Positions 11,866-24,623 of a stretch of 64,000 bases of DNA are shown piece by piece. Every line of letters begins with the position of its first letter. The stretch's first letter is position 1. The stretch lies in contig CM049307.1 in the NCBI GenBank assembly GCA_026874595.1, positions 56,441,870 to 56,505,869 on the forward strand, written 5' to 3'. The stretch comes from Sipunculus nudus. Lineage: Eukaryota; Annelida; Sipuncula; Golfingiida; Sipunculidae. The notes under the pieces are model-generated. The model was not told where the DNA came from. It did no database searches and worked only from the letters and a program-made list of their open reading frames with translations. The translations under genes were made by a program, and so were the position numbers.

Positions 11866-14207
11866 GGAAAGGTCGCTTTATTCTGGATCGCCCACAAAAG
11901 AAACCACTTCTTGGACGAATGCCCTTTTTACTCAATTAATACCTGTCAAGTGCATGTTTGTTTTCATTGGAAATATGTGCGAATATGTAGAAGAATGTAT
12001 CTGATCACCTCTGGTAATGAAAATCTGTATGAAAGGAAAAGATGAACAAAAGCCATTTTCATTTCCAGCAGAGCAAGTCTTTATCCGATGCAATGTCGCG
12101 GACCTTTCCCAAACGGTATGTGGTTGTAGAACGGATCCCGATTTGACTTCGCTTCCGCAGAAAACCTTAAAAAGGAAGCCAACAAGGATACAGAGGCACC
12201 GCCTTTGCCATCCAGTGTATGATTTGGTTATATATTATATAAAGATATTATCGATAATATGTAAAAAAATCAGAGATTATTTGATTTGTTCGATGACAAA
12301 AGGGTAACCATTGTGAAGATTTATTTTCAGTACTAATATCCATGTTACAAAATGTAACATATATTCAACGTTTTTATGTAATTTAACATCTTTTACAGCA
12401 AATCATTTCCTATAGGCTGACACACTGCAAGCAAACAGTGCGACTTTTTGTCAACAAAACGTGATGTTCCATGTTCCATTTTCCAAAATGTTTCACCTTT
12501 CTGGGTCGAACTTAAATGGTTCCGGCCATATGTCTGGATCATGTTGCAGTGCGTGCAGAGGCACTTGTACCACGGTGTCTCGAGGAATGAAAACCCCCAT
12601 AATCTGCACATCACGCCGAGCTACACGGTCCACTCTGTATAATAAGCTGATATTATTCTTTTGTATCATCTAATATTGAACAAAAATTATTTTTATCAGC
12701 CGATTCAATAGCAGGATTTAAGGAATTAAATTGTCGACCGATATTGTACTGTCTATAGGCCTATTTGCACGTATTTTTGCCAGTTTGTCTCGAGTCATGA
12801 GCTTTTACATAAAAGTCAAGCATGTGCAAAGTAAAAACCTGTAATGTGCAAACCTGATATTATCGACTGGTTCTGATTGTGAGCAGCATGTAAATTTAAG
12901 CTCGTATTGCTATGCCAATTGCTACGACTTACTGTATGCAAAGCGCATGTAACTTGTGTACCTTTATGAAGCGGGACGGACTGAAATTCCTGTACTGCGC
13001 GTTTTAAAATATGATGTACCTGTGCACAACAGGATGAAGACGTAAGCTTTCCTGGATACACTGGTCCAAGTAGGTCATATTTGAAATCCTTTCATAGGTC
13101 ATTTGTTCCTTAAATGAGTAGGAATTTTCAGTCACAATCGTCCGAGTGTTTATAAAAATTTTTCTAGCTTGTTTTATTAAGTTACGTCAGTGTTATTTTA
13201 TAATTGAATATTTAACTTATTATTTGGATTGTTTTTATGGAAAGCTCGGTCATAATGCCCAAATATATTCATCATTCTGTATCAATTATATTTTTTCCGA
13301 AAAAGATTACTGGTTCAAATTTAGGATCTCATGCAAAGAGATAATACTTCCGTTAAATTTGAAACTTAAGTTGGGGTATTGGTCCGGGTGAGATTGCTTA
13401 GGATATAACTGGAAATCCCTGGTAAACTTAAATCCAGCTGTAAAGCCAACTGTATATCGGGTCGAGAAACCGTGTCCACTCGCTCTGACTTTATATTGGA
13501 TAATACCACCAAGGTTACACAGGTATCTCGAAGATAGTTGTGCCAGGGGAATAACGCATCTCCAATAATTGTAAAAGTATATACTCACGTAGCTATCCAT
13601 AACGTCTTTAATTTCCTGATACAGGTTTTCCTGTACGTCCTGGTTTTTAGCCATGCAGTACAAGAAGTAAGCCATTGCCCTGCCAGTTGTATCATATCCA
13701 GCCAAAACTAGATTGACAACTTGAGCCAACAGTTCCTTCGAATTTAAACCTGGGAAGCATCAATTTATCATATATTCTTTAACATTTCGACCCCACCTTT
13801 TGCAATAGGGATTATGGAAATTGTATTATATTTATAATCATAATTCATCGCATTGCCTTGATTACACACTAGCGCCACTCGGAATTAAATGAAGAAAATG
13901 TTCAATACTTTTACATATCATTGTCAAAAGATACAAAGGTAAAGTGTATGTAACTAGCATGTTAATGCCAGAATAAGTATTAATAGACGGACATCAAGCA
14001 GCTACACAGCGCTGTGCTGGTGAGAATTAGGTGTTGCAGCAAAGGCCCTTCCAACGTACATTATTAAACCATGCTCTGTTGTTTGGGATTCGTGGTTGTT
14101 AAACTTGGTCTCTTAGAGATATCATACTTAATTACTGGCTAGGTCATCGATGATATCGAAATGTACAAAGTGTAAAATTGTAAATGTGCTTCTTTATTTA
14201 GGAAACT

Positions 14208-14345
14208 GTTTATCATATCATAATTGACATGATTAAAATTTTATTATAATTGGCATGCTTAAATCATATCATAATTGGCATGACTAAAATTGTATTATAA
14301 TTAGCATGCTTAAAATCATATCATAATTGGCATGATTAAAATTTG
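14208..14345. repeat. Minisatellite in P450 copy B intron 9
   Basis: About two and a half copies of a unit of roughly 55 bases built from ATCATAATTGGCATGATTAA and TATAATTGGCATGCTTAAAT, just downstream of exon 9. No coding frame. Confidence 0.75.
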
Positions 14346-15593
14346 AATATATCAATTAAATATATTTATCAATGAATATATTTTGCCTTTCAGTCGTTCT
14401 GCTTCGCTCAGTGATGTTAATCCTTTGAGATCATCTTTGCCTTCTTCATCCAGCGTCAGTGTAGGAGCATCAATCAACATCTGCAGAAAGTCATCGTGTT
14501 TCTTCAAAGAAACGAGAAAACTTGTTATATTTACAGTATACAAAAATGGATCAAGTGAACAAAAGCCATTTTAGCGCATTATCCATTTTTTCTGTTCAAG
14601 TTGTTCTGACATGTGTAACTAAATGTTTAAATAATTGGTTTTTTTTCTTAAAAAGTATCGAAAATTACATATCGTCTAATCTATTAAACGTTCTTATTAT
14701 TGAAATTTGTATTAATAATCTTTTTCTGGAAATTTCCTTACCACAGAAGATCGTTTGCGTGCAGCGACCACCTTGTCCAAATATTCTTCAACAAATCTAG
14801 AATCTTTCGAGTTGACAGTTTCTATGCCGAACATGGAGAGCAATTTAACAGCGACAGGAGCAATGGCTGCAAATTAAAAAAAAAAAAAAATCTGCATTAA
14901 ATTGAGACTGTAGTCACTTAGGAGGGCCGTGAAGTTAGCTTTCTTAGGTTGGAACTTAAAAACTATATGGTCACAAAAACGAATCTTAATTTTTTGAATA
15001 ATCTTAATACTAAGAGACTACAAATGGCGACATGTTTCCTATTAATATGACGGCTGCTGCGATGAATATTAAGTGCAAGCCCCGACGGTAGTTTTTACGT
15101 TGTATAAAGTTTGTGAATAACTGTTTTTATAGTAATAATAATATGTTATTTATAATAATAAAAATAAAACTAATAATAAAATAAATTATTATTATTATTA
15201 TTATTATTTTTATTGGGATCTCATATGACTTACAGGACAATATAATCATAGCATTTGCTGGTTGAAGATCACGTGTAATCTGTATTGAATAGGTCAGTAA
15301 CGGGTGGTTCGTGTTGCTCATTGTCTCGGCATTGACTGCCAACACAGAAGTGCACAGGGCATCCATGGAATACGCATAACACAAACTGAAAAATAAAAAT
15401 ATAATTAGCAGGTTTCAGGACTAAAATACATGCCGAAATACACTTTTGGCACTATAGGGCTGTGTATCGGTCAGCCTACTGAGGTACGATACTTCTGCGA
15501 TACCCGATACGTATTGACCTACTAAGATCTACAATAACGACAAACGCTAGTGTTCCTCTGTAACCGCTCAAATGCAACGGCTTGTCGGGGAAG

Positions 15594-15594
<1 letters not shown>

Positions 15595-15656
<62 letters not shown>
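15595..15656. repeat. (AT)n microsatellite
   Basis: About 30 AT units in intron 6 of P450 copy B. Confidence 0.95.
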
Positions 15657-15658
<2 letters not shown>

Positions 15659-18600
15659 TCATCCTATCGATCAAACAGCAAAATATGGTTTTATTTAAGG
15701 CCAATATAACAAATATAAAAAAAGCTTCAGTTTTATAAATTGTTTAGATTACAGGATAGATTATAGTTGTATCTATATTTTATTAGTTGCTTTTCTTTTT
15801 TACGATGATACAACATGTTACGGTATCGGTAATGGTATCGAGGTGTATCGACCAAACCCTATTTGCTACTGATGATTGCTTTTAAGCCAACGATCTTTTT
15901 TATTCAATGAAGAGTCAGTAAAATATAAATAAATTGATGATTTCTTACCCCAGAACATTAAACCCCTCTTGGTTTCCAGTATGTCTGCCGACATTTGTGT
16001 CCAATCTTTCCACGCATGTTTTTATCGAACCCCACATCTAAAATAAAGTGTTTTTGTCCGTGAGTATTAAAAGAGCGTTAAATCAAACCCAAATATAGCG
16101 TAATTATCATTATATCATTATTATTTTATAAAACATTGGTATCTTAACTTACGTCTGTTTCCTTTAAAGATTTGATCAAATCAGTTTACTACTGTAGTTA
16201 GTCTGTCTCATCTTTCTTTTAAACCGAACTATCAATGGTATTACTTTTTGTATTATTGTATAAAGACAAAGGGCGAAATATAATGTACGAGACTCTTTAT
16301 CATTAAGACTTCAAGGGATAATGATTCAGGTACGGAGGAATGAAATTGTAGTTTTCAGAGTTATTACGCAGTTATCCCGGCTGGAGTGCGTTCCGCATTA
16401 TGCATTACCCTTTTCCCTTTTTTCTTGTGAATGTTCTCTTGTTCGCCTCTTCAAATGGATTTCCATCATCATTATCAATTAAAACATACTGATTTGAATT
16501 GTAACATACCCTTTTAATTCTCCCTGTTGTGAAGGGCGGTGTCATCAGATATCGCAGTCTGCGCCACCTGGCACCATTGGTACGAAAAAGAATCATGTCT
16601 AATATTTCGTTGATGGGCATCATCTGTTAAACAAGGGTACATTATGATGTTATGGTGCATGGCGAAAAAATAAAATATCACCACATAGATCAATGTTATA
16701 ATACTTCTTTCTATACAATATGACTGACAAATGCTTTGCTAAAGCAAGTCGTAATAAAACCTAAAGTACAACTATATTTTTGTATTATTTATCTAATTTA
16801 TTATTTGTGTAACTGCAAATTAACCGTTTTTCAAAGGAGGTAATATGGTGATTTATGACGATTTAGATATAATTAAAATAGTTAGGTTAAATATATTTAC
16901 TTTGCGACGCCCAGAAGATTTTGAACTATTTAGAAAGGGCTGCGAAAAGGACAGCGTCAGGAACATATAGGGGATGCAACAAACGTGTGACGTACAAATA
17001 CCATCGTGACCTCATCACTACGAATTGTCAAATGTATAAACTTTAAGATCGCCAGCTTTGGTTGTCACTAATATGCCGCAAGGCATCTGTTAAGTCATAT
17101 TTCATTCTGAATTAATAATATGGAATCCATACATGGGAAAGGATTATTTTGCTGTTATATAATCGTCACATTTGTGTTACTTACATCTGACGTAAATAAA
17201 AGTAAGCTTAAGTGAATTGTGTAAACATTATCACGAAAAAAAAAGGCAGAAAGACACAGGGGATGGAATGGAATTTAGTTACCTGCAGGCCTTGCTCAGC
17301 GGCTTTGCACAGGAAACAGACATTAATGTGCTGAATCTGATACCCTCTTATATATAATATTATACAACTCGTCACAGCTGTTATTGTATCCGTGCTATTA
17401 CGACTCTCGAAAGAAACTGGACTTAGAAAAAGAGAACCTCCATAACATTCTGGTGACGAGCCTCAAGTAGTGCATTATAATATTTTATAATTATAAATAG
17501 TATTATTATGTAAGATAAAGGTATTATTCACAGAAAGACGCCAAAATATGCTGCATATCTCAGTTGAAACTTGGTTTAAAAATTTACATAAATACTAATG
17601 ATTTGAGAGTTCATGATTCACAAACGCAACTAATGTTGTTTCTTTCAAGCTGCTGAGAGATGCGAATTTTCAGTTAGGCATAGGAAAAATGAGCAACATA
17701 CATTTATTACTTATATAAAATAACAAGTTATATGTGCTGAGCAGGCTGCGACTCCCACTGCCACGCCATCATTGTCATTATCTGTTTTAGCTATTACCTA
17801 TTTTTTATACCATGACCTTTGACCTAACATAACTTAGGTTACTGTCCATACCGCTCTGTCAATGAAGTTATCAAATTTCTTGATCAGAATCTGCTTCAGC
17901 ATTTCTGTGTCTGCCACAACAAGCGATGGCTTTCGCCCCTCGTATACCCTACAAGCATATCAAAGATACAGTACACCTTTTCTTGTTATAGGGTTATCTT
18001 AAGTTTGCAATACTACAGACCTGTTCCGACATGATATAAAGTGTTAAGCTAGATAGTCTATAATTGAGGAAGATAAAATACCGTATATATAAAGACAGTT
18101 TGATGGCAAACATAATTTCCACTATAAAATCTTATGAAAAAGCAGGGAAGGTTCTTTAACTCACCTGAAAACCTTCCCATACATTTTAATGTTTTCCATA
18201 TCCTGAGTATAAAATTCCTAAAAATAAATAGACAAGGAAGATATGTAAAAGAAGAACATAATACAAAACATTTCATGTAGGTAAAGTGTCAATGAAAGAT
18301 AGAACAATAATTATGAGTGAAACATCAACCTAATTAAAAGAAGTCAGACGACACCGAGTCTAGACTGGTTCCCTATGCAATATTTTTTTATTTGAAACTC
18401 TGGTGCATCTGCTAAATTTGGAAATATTTAATCGTCTTTCCAATTATTATCAACGAATATATCATTATACCAATAAAGAGTTATGCAAATTCAACAAACC
18501 TTGGAGAAAAAAAGCTGAATTATGTAGAAGAATGGGAAAACCCTGGGTCCAGGCACGTGAGCCAAGTCCCGGTTGAGGAGAGGCCATACAGAGTATCTGC

Positions 18601-19005
18601 TTGTGATAATGGAAAAATGAGCAAATATGAGTACCAAGGAAAGTATTTTTCATAGGAATTAAGCTTGTATACAGATTTACAAATCATCTTCAAATACCTT
18701 TCAAATATCTTTTCGGCTTATTACAGAACAATAAAATAAAACTGGACATATATTGTTAGAAACCCTGAGTGACGTCTGGTCTGTTTACGGTGTTATGGGT
18801 TGACTGTTGTATTGTAAATATATTGTAAATATATGCTGCTGTTTCTGAATGTTCTACTTAAGCCTCGTCATTACCATATATTCATTAAAAGGTAATCCCC
18901 CAGCTGGTATCAGAGAAGTCTTTTCTTATCTGTTCAATAATAACTCCTTAAAATTAAAGAGGTTTACTATGTTTTTTAAGCCTAGGTGGACAAATATATA
19001 CTTAA

Positions 19006-19085
19006 ACCAGGAACAGAAAAGTCAATCCATTTATTTTAGGTGTCATTCCTAAAATTGGGAATTTGCGAAACCAAACGGTCTTCAT
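19006..19085 (-). pseudogene. Second, decayed first exon of P450 copy B
   Basis: Between exon 1 and exon 2 lies another 80-base block reading MKTVWFRKFPILG and a hydrophobic tail, like exon 1. Its splice donor is TTAAGT instead of GTAAGT, and the frame meets TAA after the anchor. It resembles exon 1 of relic P (MWTEWIHRFPILR) more than the live exon 1 of B (MGSEWINGFPALG), so it may be left from an unequal exchange between neighbours. Confidence 0.65.
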
Positions 19086-19354
19086 TCTGGCGACACGCTG
19101 GTGTCACATTTGTTGAACTCGTTGTATTACTCATCAACATGCACTGGGTTTATTGTGTCATCCATGCCTAAGTGGATAAACATACTTACACCAGGACGAA
19201 AACAACCAATCCAATAATGATAGGTACAAGTCCTAAAGCAGGGAACCCATTAATCCATTCCGACCCCATTTTGACAGCGGAGCAAAATGAAACGCACACT
19301 AACTGTCACATTTGTTGAACTGTGGCCCCTTAACACGCTCCAGCCTTGCCTATA

Positions 19355-19470
19355 CTTATAAATACGATGTGTAATGTAACATGTGATGTATCGTTTTTCC
19401 CCCAGGGTTAGGAATAACAAATATATCCAGGGATCAGGTTATAGTGACGGCAGCCTGACTTATAATTAAA
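19355..19470 (-). promoter_or_regulatory. Promoter of P450 copy B
   Basis: TATA box GTATTTATAAG (19355-19365) stands 86 bases before the start codon. The block 19416-19470, containing ATATCCAGGGATCAGGTTA and CAGCCTGACTTATAATTAAA, is conserved upstream of copies P and A. Confidence 0.6.
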
Positions 19471-20102
19471 CACAGAGCAAGGGATAATGTGCTATCACAT
19501 CACGATGACTACCTGCGATATCATTACTCCATGCGTTTTGGATGTACATCTTTCCAAGATTCAACATGTGAACATAGATTTCATTGTTGTAGAAGTTCCA
19601 ACTTACATTCTAAGAAATAACATGCTTTAAATAAGAATTGTTTCATCTGTTATGCATCCTTCCTATTAAAGCCGCACCCGTAGGGAGGGTAGGCTTAAAG
19701 TGGTATAAGAGTACATGTAGTTATCAATATTTGCATGGGTACTATTTTTTGTCGACTTTTGATGTTTATGTTGCATCCTTAATTATTCATATTTAATTAT
19801 TCATGTGTGGGTGAGTTGTGCAAAGTTCGCAGCATTGTTTTTGTACGATATTCATATGATCACAAGTACATTAAAGAAAAAAAGAGGCTTAAAATTTACC
19901 TGTAAGTTGTTATTGATCAGTAGGACACGCTAGACCTAATCAGTTAATTTAATGAAAAAAACCTGCTGATCATATATCGGACTCGCGCCAAACAAACACA
20001 CGCAGGGATGAACCAATGCCTTTGAGCACACGGTGACACTGCAAAGTTTCAAACAACTCAGTCACGGTTAAGCGGTTGACTATTATCGAGGCACTTATTA
20101 AC
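19471..20102. other. Upstream intergenic DNA, no gene seen
   Basis: AT-rich flank of P450 copy B; no conserved frame on either strand. Confidence 0.5.
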
Positions 20103-20285
20103 AGACAGGAACAATATACGAAACTAAAATTTGAAGAAAAGGTTTGTCCTATATGTAATAATGGTAAAGTCGAAGATGGAAAACACATAATTTTTTAATG
20201 TTCTGCTTTCAATGCACTCCGAACAGTTCTATTTGATACTGATTATACCCATACTGATTTTAAAAAAAAGTGCCTGAGAACCTTT
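20103..20285 (+). pseudogene. Fragment of a LINE reverse-transcriptase ORF, C-terminal zinc-knuckle end
   Basis: The frame reads RQEQYTKLKFEEKVCPICNN, then VEDGKHIIF, a stop, and CSAFNALR. The order C-x2-C...ED..H....C....R matches the C-terminal region of many non-LTR retrotransposon polymerases. The stop inside the motif and the lack of any RT domain show a dead 3' end. A fragment of the MITE described at 27966 (CTGAGAACCTTTTTTTTTT) follows directly. Confidence 0.55.
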
Positions 20286-20516
20286 TTTTTTTGGCATTAG
20301 TGTGCTTTACTGGATGGATGTTCGTGGGCATGCATGTTGATGAACCACTCATTTTGAATCAGTGACAAGAACACATATACACTTTTTGATGAAATTTATT
20401 CGAGCGGGAAGGGAAATGCGGCGACATATCCTGAATACCATATTTAATATTGTCGATTGACTTAATGAATCATAAATATCTCTGACGTAACAAGTAGTAC
20501 TTGATATTTGTTGGTG

Positions 20517-20519
<3 letters not shown>

Positions 20520-20565
<46 letters not shown>
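20520..20565. repeat. (AT)n microsatellite
   Basis: AT dinucleotide array. Confidence 0.95.
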
Positions 20566-20568
<3 letters not shown>

Positions 20569-20984
20569 GCATGCTGACATTACTTACTCAAAAGTAAATT
20601 CATGTTTAATTGAATCTTTTCATATCTAATGTCATTTTGTATAATTAAATGATAAGTAACTGTGTTATATGCTAATGTGACTCAAGCGAAATATAAAGGT
20701 TAGTTGTCAGGACAGTGTTGACAAAATTCACTGGTTTTGAGTTAGTCCTCAATACTCAATTATTTATAGATAGTCATATAGATTTAAATCTATTGGGTTA
20801 ACAGCCAGAAATTCCGCGCGCCCTGTCAGGTGCTTTGAACCACACAACCGAGCGTCCAAATTAGATTTCAAGCGTCATAGACGCTTACCCCGGAGTTCTT
20901 GAAAGCCCTTGGTCCATCGATCAAGATCTGTGCTCAACTAACTTTCACAGGGCTCATGTCATGTTGTTTTTGTACAGCTCACAA

Positions 20985-21305
20985 AATGGTATTGCAGTGA
21001 ACTAATATCAGGTTTCCAAGTAGACGTTTTAATGATATCCCTTTAAGTAAGAGGTTCAAGGTCCAAGAGTTCTGTTTGTGTCCTCTTGACTGTCTGGTTG
21101 CTAAAATCATGTTTTGGCCCGTAGCTCGCAGAAAACAGGCCATCATGTCCTAATTTTAGGTTTCCAAGGTGTTTTTCCCAGGACCTCCCTGGATGTAAAT
21201 TTGGAAGTTTCTAGGTCTACGTTACGATTTTTGTCATGTAAACGAACGGACAGCCAGGCGGCCGGACGAACGACGGACAAAGGGTGATCGCTGTAACTCA
21301 GTATC
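20985..21305 (+). mobile_element. Fragment of the GGACGG-array element family
   Basis: Contains AGGTTTCCAAGGTGTTTTTC, TTTCTAGGTCTACGTTACGA and a degenerate GGACAGCC/GGACGAAC array, then GGGTGATCGCTGTAACTCAG. This follows the right end of the element at 36225-37789 (GAGTGATCGCTATAGCTCAG). Confidence 0.6.
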
Positions 21306-21317
21306 AGTTCATATAGA

Positions 21318-21343
21318 TTTTGTGTGTGTGTGTGTGTGTGTGT
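21318..21343. repeat. (GT)n microsatellite
   Basis: Uninterrupted GT array. Confidence 0.9.
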
Positions 21344-21349
21344 AGGGAA

Positions 21350-22960
21350 TTAAAAAAATGAAAGAAAATCTTAGATTCTGCGAAGAATAAACAATAAACA
21401 ATTTTAATATTCCTATAACGTAAATACACATAACAAGAGAAACAGTTGCCAGATTATTCATGAACTTTGGGGATGGATGAAAAAGGGTTAACCTAGCGTC
21501 AAATATTTTGTCAAATAGTATTGTAAATAGTGTATATTTGAGTTTCTGGGGCAATTTATTGTCACATAATTCAAGAGTCTGGAGCAGGGATTGTGGGGGG
21601 ACGGGGGTTCCGAATCCCTGGATCCGCGCTATACTTGTCCTGGACAATCAAAGGCAACCGAATCTAGCATGAACCATACAAGTGCAGATCTGGACACTTT
21701 CTTTAGTAACCTCAGCAAACGTGGGTCGAAACCTGCACTTTTTCACTGGTTGACCCCTTCACTGACAAGTATGTGCCAAGAAACCTCAATGCAAAATTGC
21801 TTTGACGGAACTATTCTGTTCAGAATCATTGTCATAAAATTACTCGGATTTGAAATGTGAAAAACGACTACAGGTATCGTCAAGGATCTGGCAGAACATG
21901 CGTTAGGCCGAATATCAACGTCAAAGCTAAAAGCGGTATGTCGAACAGATCCCGACCAACCTTCTCTGAGTCCAATAAGTCTATTTGCTTCCCGCAGCTG
22001 GCTAAAGTTGCAAAATTTGCAACAAATTAGGGGTGTGATCAAGAGAAAACGGCATGGGAAAAGTATGAAGAGATTGGAGAAAAACAGCACCAAGAACTCC
22101 AGGTAACGTAAATTTGGGATTTATATTGAACAATGCCTGGGCTCACCTGGGAGCACAACCTGGTGGGGTAGTTTTGTGGATTGTAATTGTTGTGGTGCTG
22201 GCTGTGTCGAAATACAATGTCCCTACTGTACAAATAAGAGTCGGTAAATCGAAATAGCTGAATACGGTTTTTCCCTGTGTTTTAATACAAGTGATGGTGG
22301 TGGCCTCTATCGTGGCCAGAGTATGCGTACTATATTATCAGGTACAAGCTCAGCTACACCTGTCACAACGCCAGTACTTTGATTTTATTTTGTCTGGACC
22401 AAAAAAGATCTGCACATAGAAAGGATTACATCTGACACGAAGATTTGGGATACATGTACTGACAGGCAAAAAAAAAAAAACTTCAGTAAGTGTATTTTGC
22501 TTGTACTCTCAAAATACTCAAAATACGCAATACTCAAAATATTGCAATTAAATCAATATCTGAGTAAACATTCTATTTTTTACAACACCTCTACTCCATT
22601 CATAAAGGCCAAGTTCACAGGTCACATGCTCAAACAACTGCACTTGAATGCTCCTGCTTGGCTAATACTTGGTCGTTAATATTCTAAAAATATGCAGTTG
22701 TCTGCGACCCTTGGCAGACGCCAACACTTTGCAACACGATTCAGAAGAACCAGAGGGTTGCAAATATAAATGTTGATTTTTAATTTAAAGTTTACATCTC
22801 ATAATAGGCCTTTTGTCCCTCATCAGTTTTAAGGTCAGACTGTGTGATTTATTTTGCGTTTCAGAGAATAATTGCAAAATTTCAATGGGAACTCTTCCGT
22901 GGAACAGACTATAATTAAGGGAAATCCACACTAAAGCCCAGAGCAGGAGTATACTATATA
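21350..22960. other. Intergenic DNA with unassigned open frames
   Basis: Overlapping frames of up to 116 codons at 21591-22093 on both strands match no family I recognise and carry no splice-conserved partner elsewhere in the window. Probably old repeat sequence. Confidence 0.35.
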
Positions 22961-22990
22961 CCCCCCCCTCCCCCCCCCCCCCCCCCCCCT
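22961..22990. repeat. Poly-C tract
   Basis: Nearly pure C run of about 30 bases. Confidence 0.9.
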
Positions 22991-23099
22991 GCATAAAGAA
23001 GAATTAACGCTACACGAACTTCTGTGTAGTTTTGGAAAATGATCAAAGACTGAGAGACCTAACACTACTAACAGATCAATCAATTTCTTTTAAAGGGGA

Positions 23100-23195
23100 G
23101 ATATTTATTATACTCGGAATCAGACGGAAGCGACTCGGACTCGAAGAAAGTGGACTCGAACTCGGGCTTCAAGGACTAGGACTTGGATGCTGTGG
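23100..23195. repeat. GGACTCGGACT-type minisatellite
   Basis: Degenerate repeats of GGACTCGAA/GGACTCGGA. The same motif, inverted, occurs at 52985-53095 and 53400-53460. Confidence 0.6.
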
Positions 23196-23514
23196 AATCG
23201 ATTACTTTTCTGTAGTATGTAAACGTGGCACCTACTAGAACGTAACTACTTAACGAATGAGCAAAAATGTTATCTCAATCCTGAATATTCGTGAATGGCT
23301 GTATGCATGTGTCTGACCGAAGTTACAGTGCCAGATACAACCTGTTTATTGGACAGAGGAAATAAGTACAATATTATATAAACATGATACATGTACATGT
23401 ACCAGGACTTTATAATTAGCTCGAACATATATTTCAATCAGACAGTCTTACCTGATGGGTACAACATGCTGCACGACACTACGTGGAATTAAAAATGTCT
23501 GACAAATTGTGATT

Positions 23515-23534
23515 CCTCTCTCTCTCTCTCTCTT

Positions 23535-23580
<46 letters not shown>
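23515..23580. repeat. (CT)n(AT)n microsatellite
   Basis: CT run followed by an AT run. Confidence 0.9.
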
Positions 23581-23583
<3 letters not shown>

Positions 23584-23604
23584 GAATCACTTTTCTGTGT
23601 ATAC

Positions 23605-24445
23605 CAACGCTCTTTACACTGCGCTTTATCTATAGGCCTACTACCTATATCGTAAGCGCTGTTTGTTTTGACCTCGTATCCTGAATCCCTACACCAGAGG
23701 GGAGCACTGTGTTTTGATCCAATCAGATGAGGCCGCGTGCTGGAAGACAGGACCTCTATTGTTGGCTCAAATGGTCACATGATTAATAAATAGCAAATAT
23801 AAATGCTGTTGGCAATGTTCTTAGGGGTTGAAGAGGCCATTGTGTATAAGCTAGACCACAAAATTATTCCATAAATAGTTGTGGTACTCTTGACTGCGTG
23901 TGAACAATGCCCGATATGCGACACACCATCGATGCGACAAGGAATCTACATAATTATCAAGCCGTGTTGCCAGCAAGACGATTTTCCAGCAAAGCGAGGA
24001 ATACACGGAGCAACTGTTTTTACATTTGTTTTGAGTGAAAGCTCATAGCCCCGGCAACCGTTTGAATAGGCCACAGTCTGCATGTGGCACTAGCTCAGAG
24101 AGAATGGCGCCCGAGACGTGGTGTGCACATAGGATACCCGGCCGGTGAGCTGTAATTCAAACGAAATGTAACAACATTGGCTCCGTGCACACCTTGCTGG
24201 CTTATTTCCGTTGTGCTGGCAAACGGATACATGGCTACGCTATCGTAGCCGTAATGTCATAATCGAATCGGTCGATGATGCGAGAACGCAGAGGGGCAAT
24301 TAAAATTCGACTATTTTTTACTAAGATTAACCACTACAGTGCACTTGAAGCGCAGCTTTGGGCGGAGCCATGATGCCTGTTGAGTGTTTGTTAACTGGCA
24401 TTTGGTTGGCTTCCAGACCACCTTCTGGTGTCTATGTGTATCATT
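23605..24445 (+). repeat. Dispersed repeat family R2, left arm
   Basis: Starts with CGCTCTTTACACTGCG, then AGCGCTGTTTGTTTTGACCT, CCAGAGGGGAGCACTGTG, ACACCTTGCTGGC, TGGCTACGCTATCGTAGCC and GAAGCGCAGCTTTGGGCGGA. The same landmarks, in inverted order, occur at 26270-26620, and direct partial copies lie at 25860-26150. No coding frame; non-autonomous element. Confidence 0.6.
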
Positions 24446-24530
24446 AACGGTCAAACCAGGCAGCGGGAAATCAGTAGCTATACCCTTTACATCTATAAAC
24501 AATGGACCAGCATGGCTATAGGCTACTTTC

Positions 24531-24532
<2 letters not shown>

Positions 24533-24623
<91 letters not shown>
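24533..24623. repeat. (CT)n(AT)n microsatellite
   Basis: Long CT array with one CCCC interruption, then AT array. LS- and ER-repeat frames here are artefacts. Confidence 0.95.

Larger units (their letters stand above)
11576..19269 (-). pseudogene. Cytochrome P450 copy B, 14 exons, premature stop after heme motif
   Basis: CYP3-clan monooxygenase. Exons: 19190-19269, 18500-18596, 18165-18217, 17852-17948, 16510-16623, 15949-16037, 15234-15385, 14742-14866, 14387-14501, 13589-13749, 13020-13108, 12497-12634, 12009-12165, 11576-11650; 514 codons. Visible in order: anchor (IIIGLVVFVLV), HVPGPRVFP hinge, C-helix ARWRRLRYLM, I-helix AGYDTT (324-329), K-helix ESLR, FDPERF, then heme loop FGKGPRHCIG with Cys462. 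Codon 465 is TAA (12081-12083), directly after CIG, where a sense codon is expected; the frame then continues normally (RLALLEMKMAF) to the last exon ending GLWIKVDHR. Exon 9 would use a GC donor (AAG|GCAAAA). A single stop in an otherwise open gene suggests a young pseudogene, a polymorphism or a sequencing error. Without its last 49 residues the enzyme should not fold properly. Confidence 0.85.

Noticed and set aside
15522-15738. Frames with YIYIYI repeats on both strands
   Set aside because: Translation of an AT microsatellite inside a P450 intron.
21743-22093. Minus-strand frame of 116 codons, the longest in its region
   Set aside because: No family motif, no splice partner, overlaps an equally open plus-strand frame; chance or repeat-derived.
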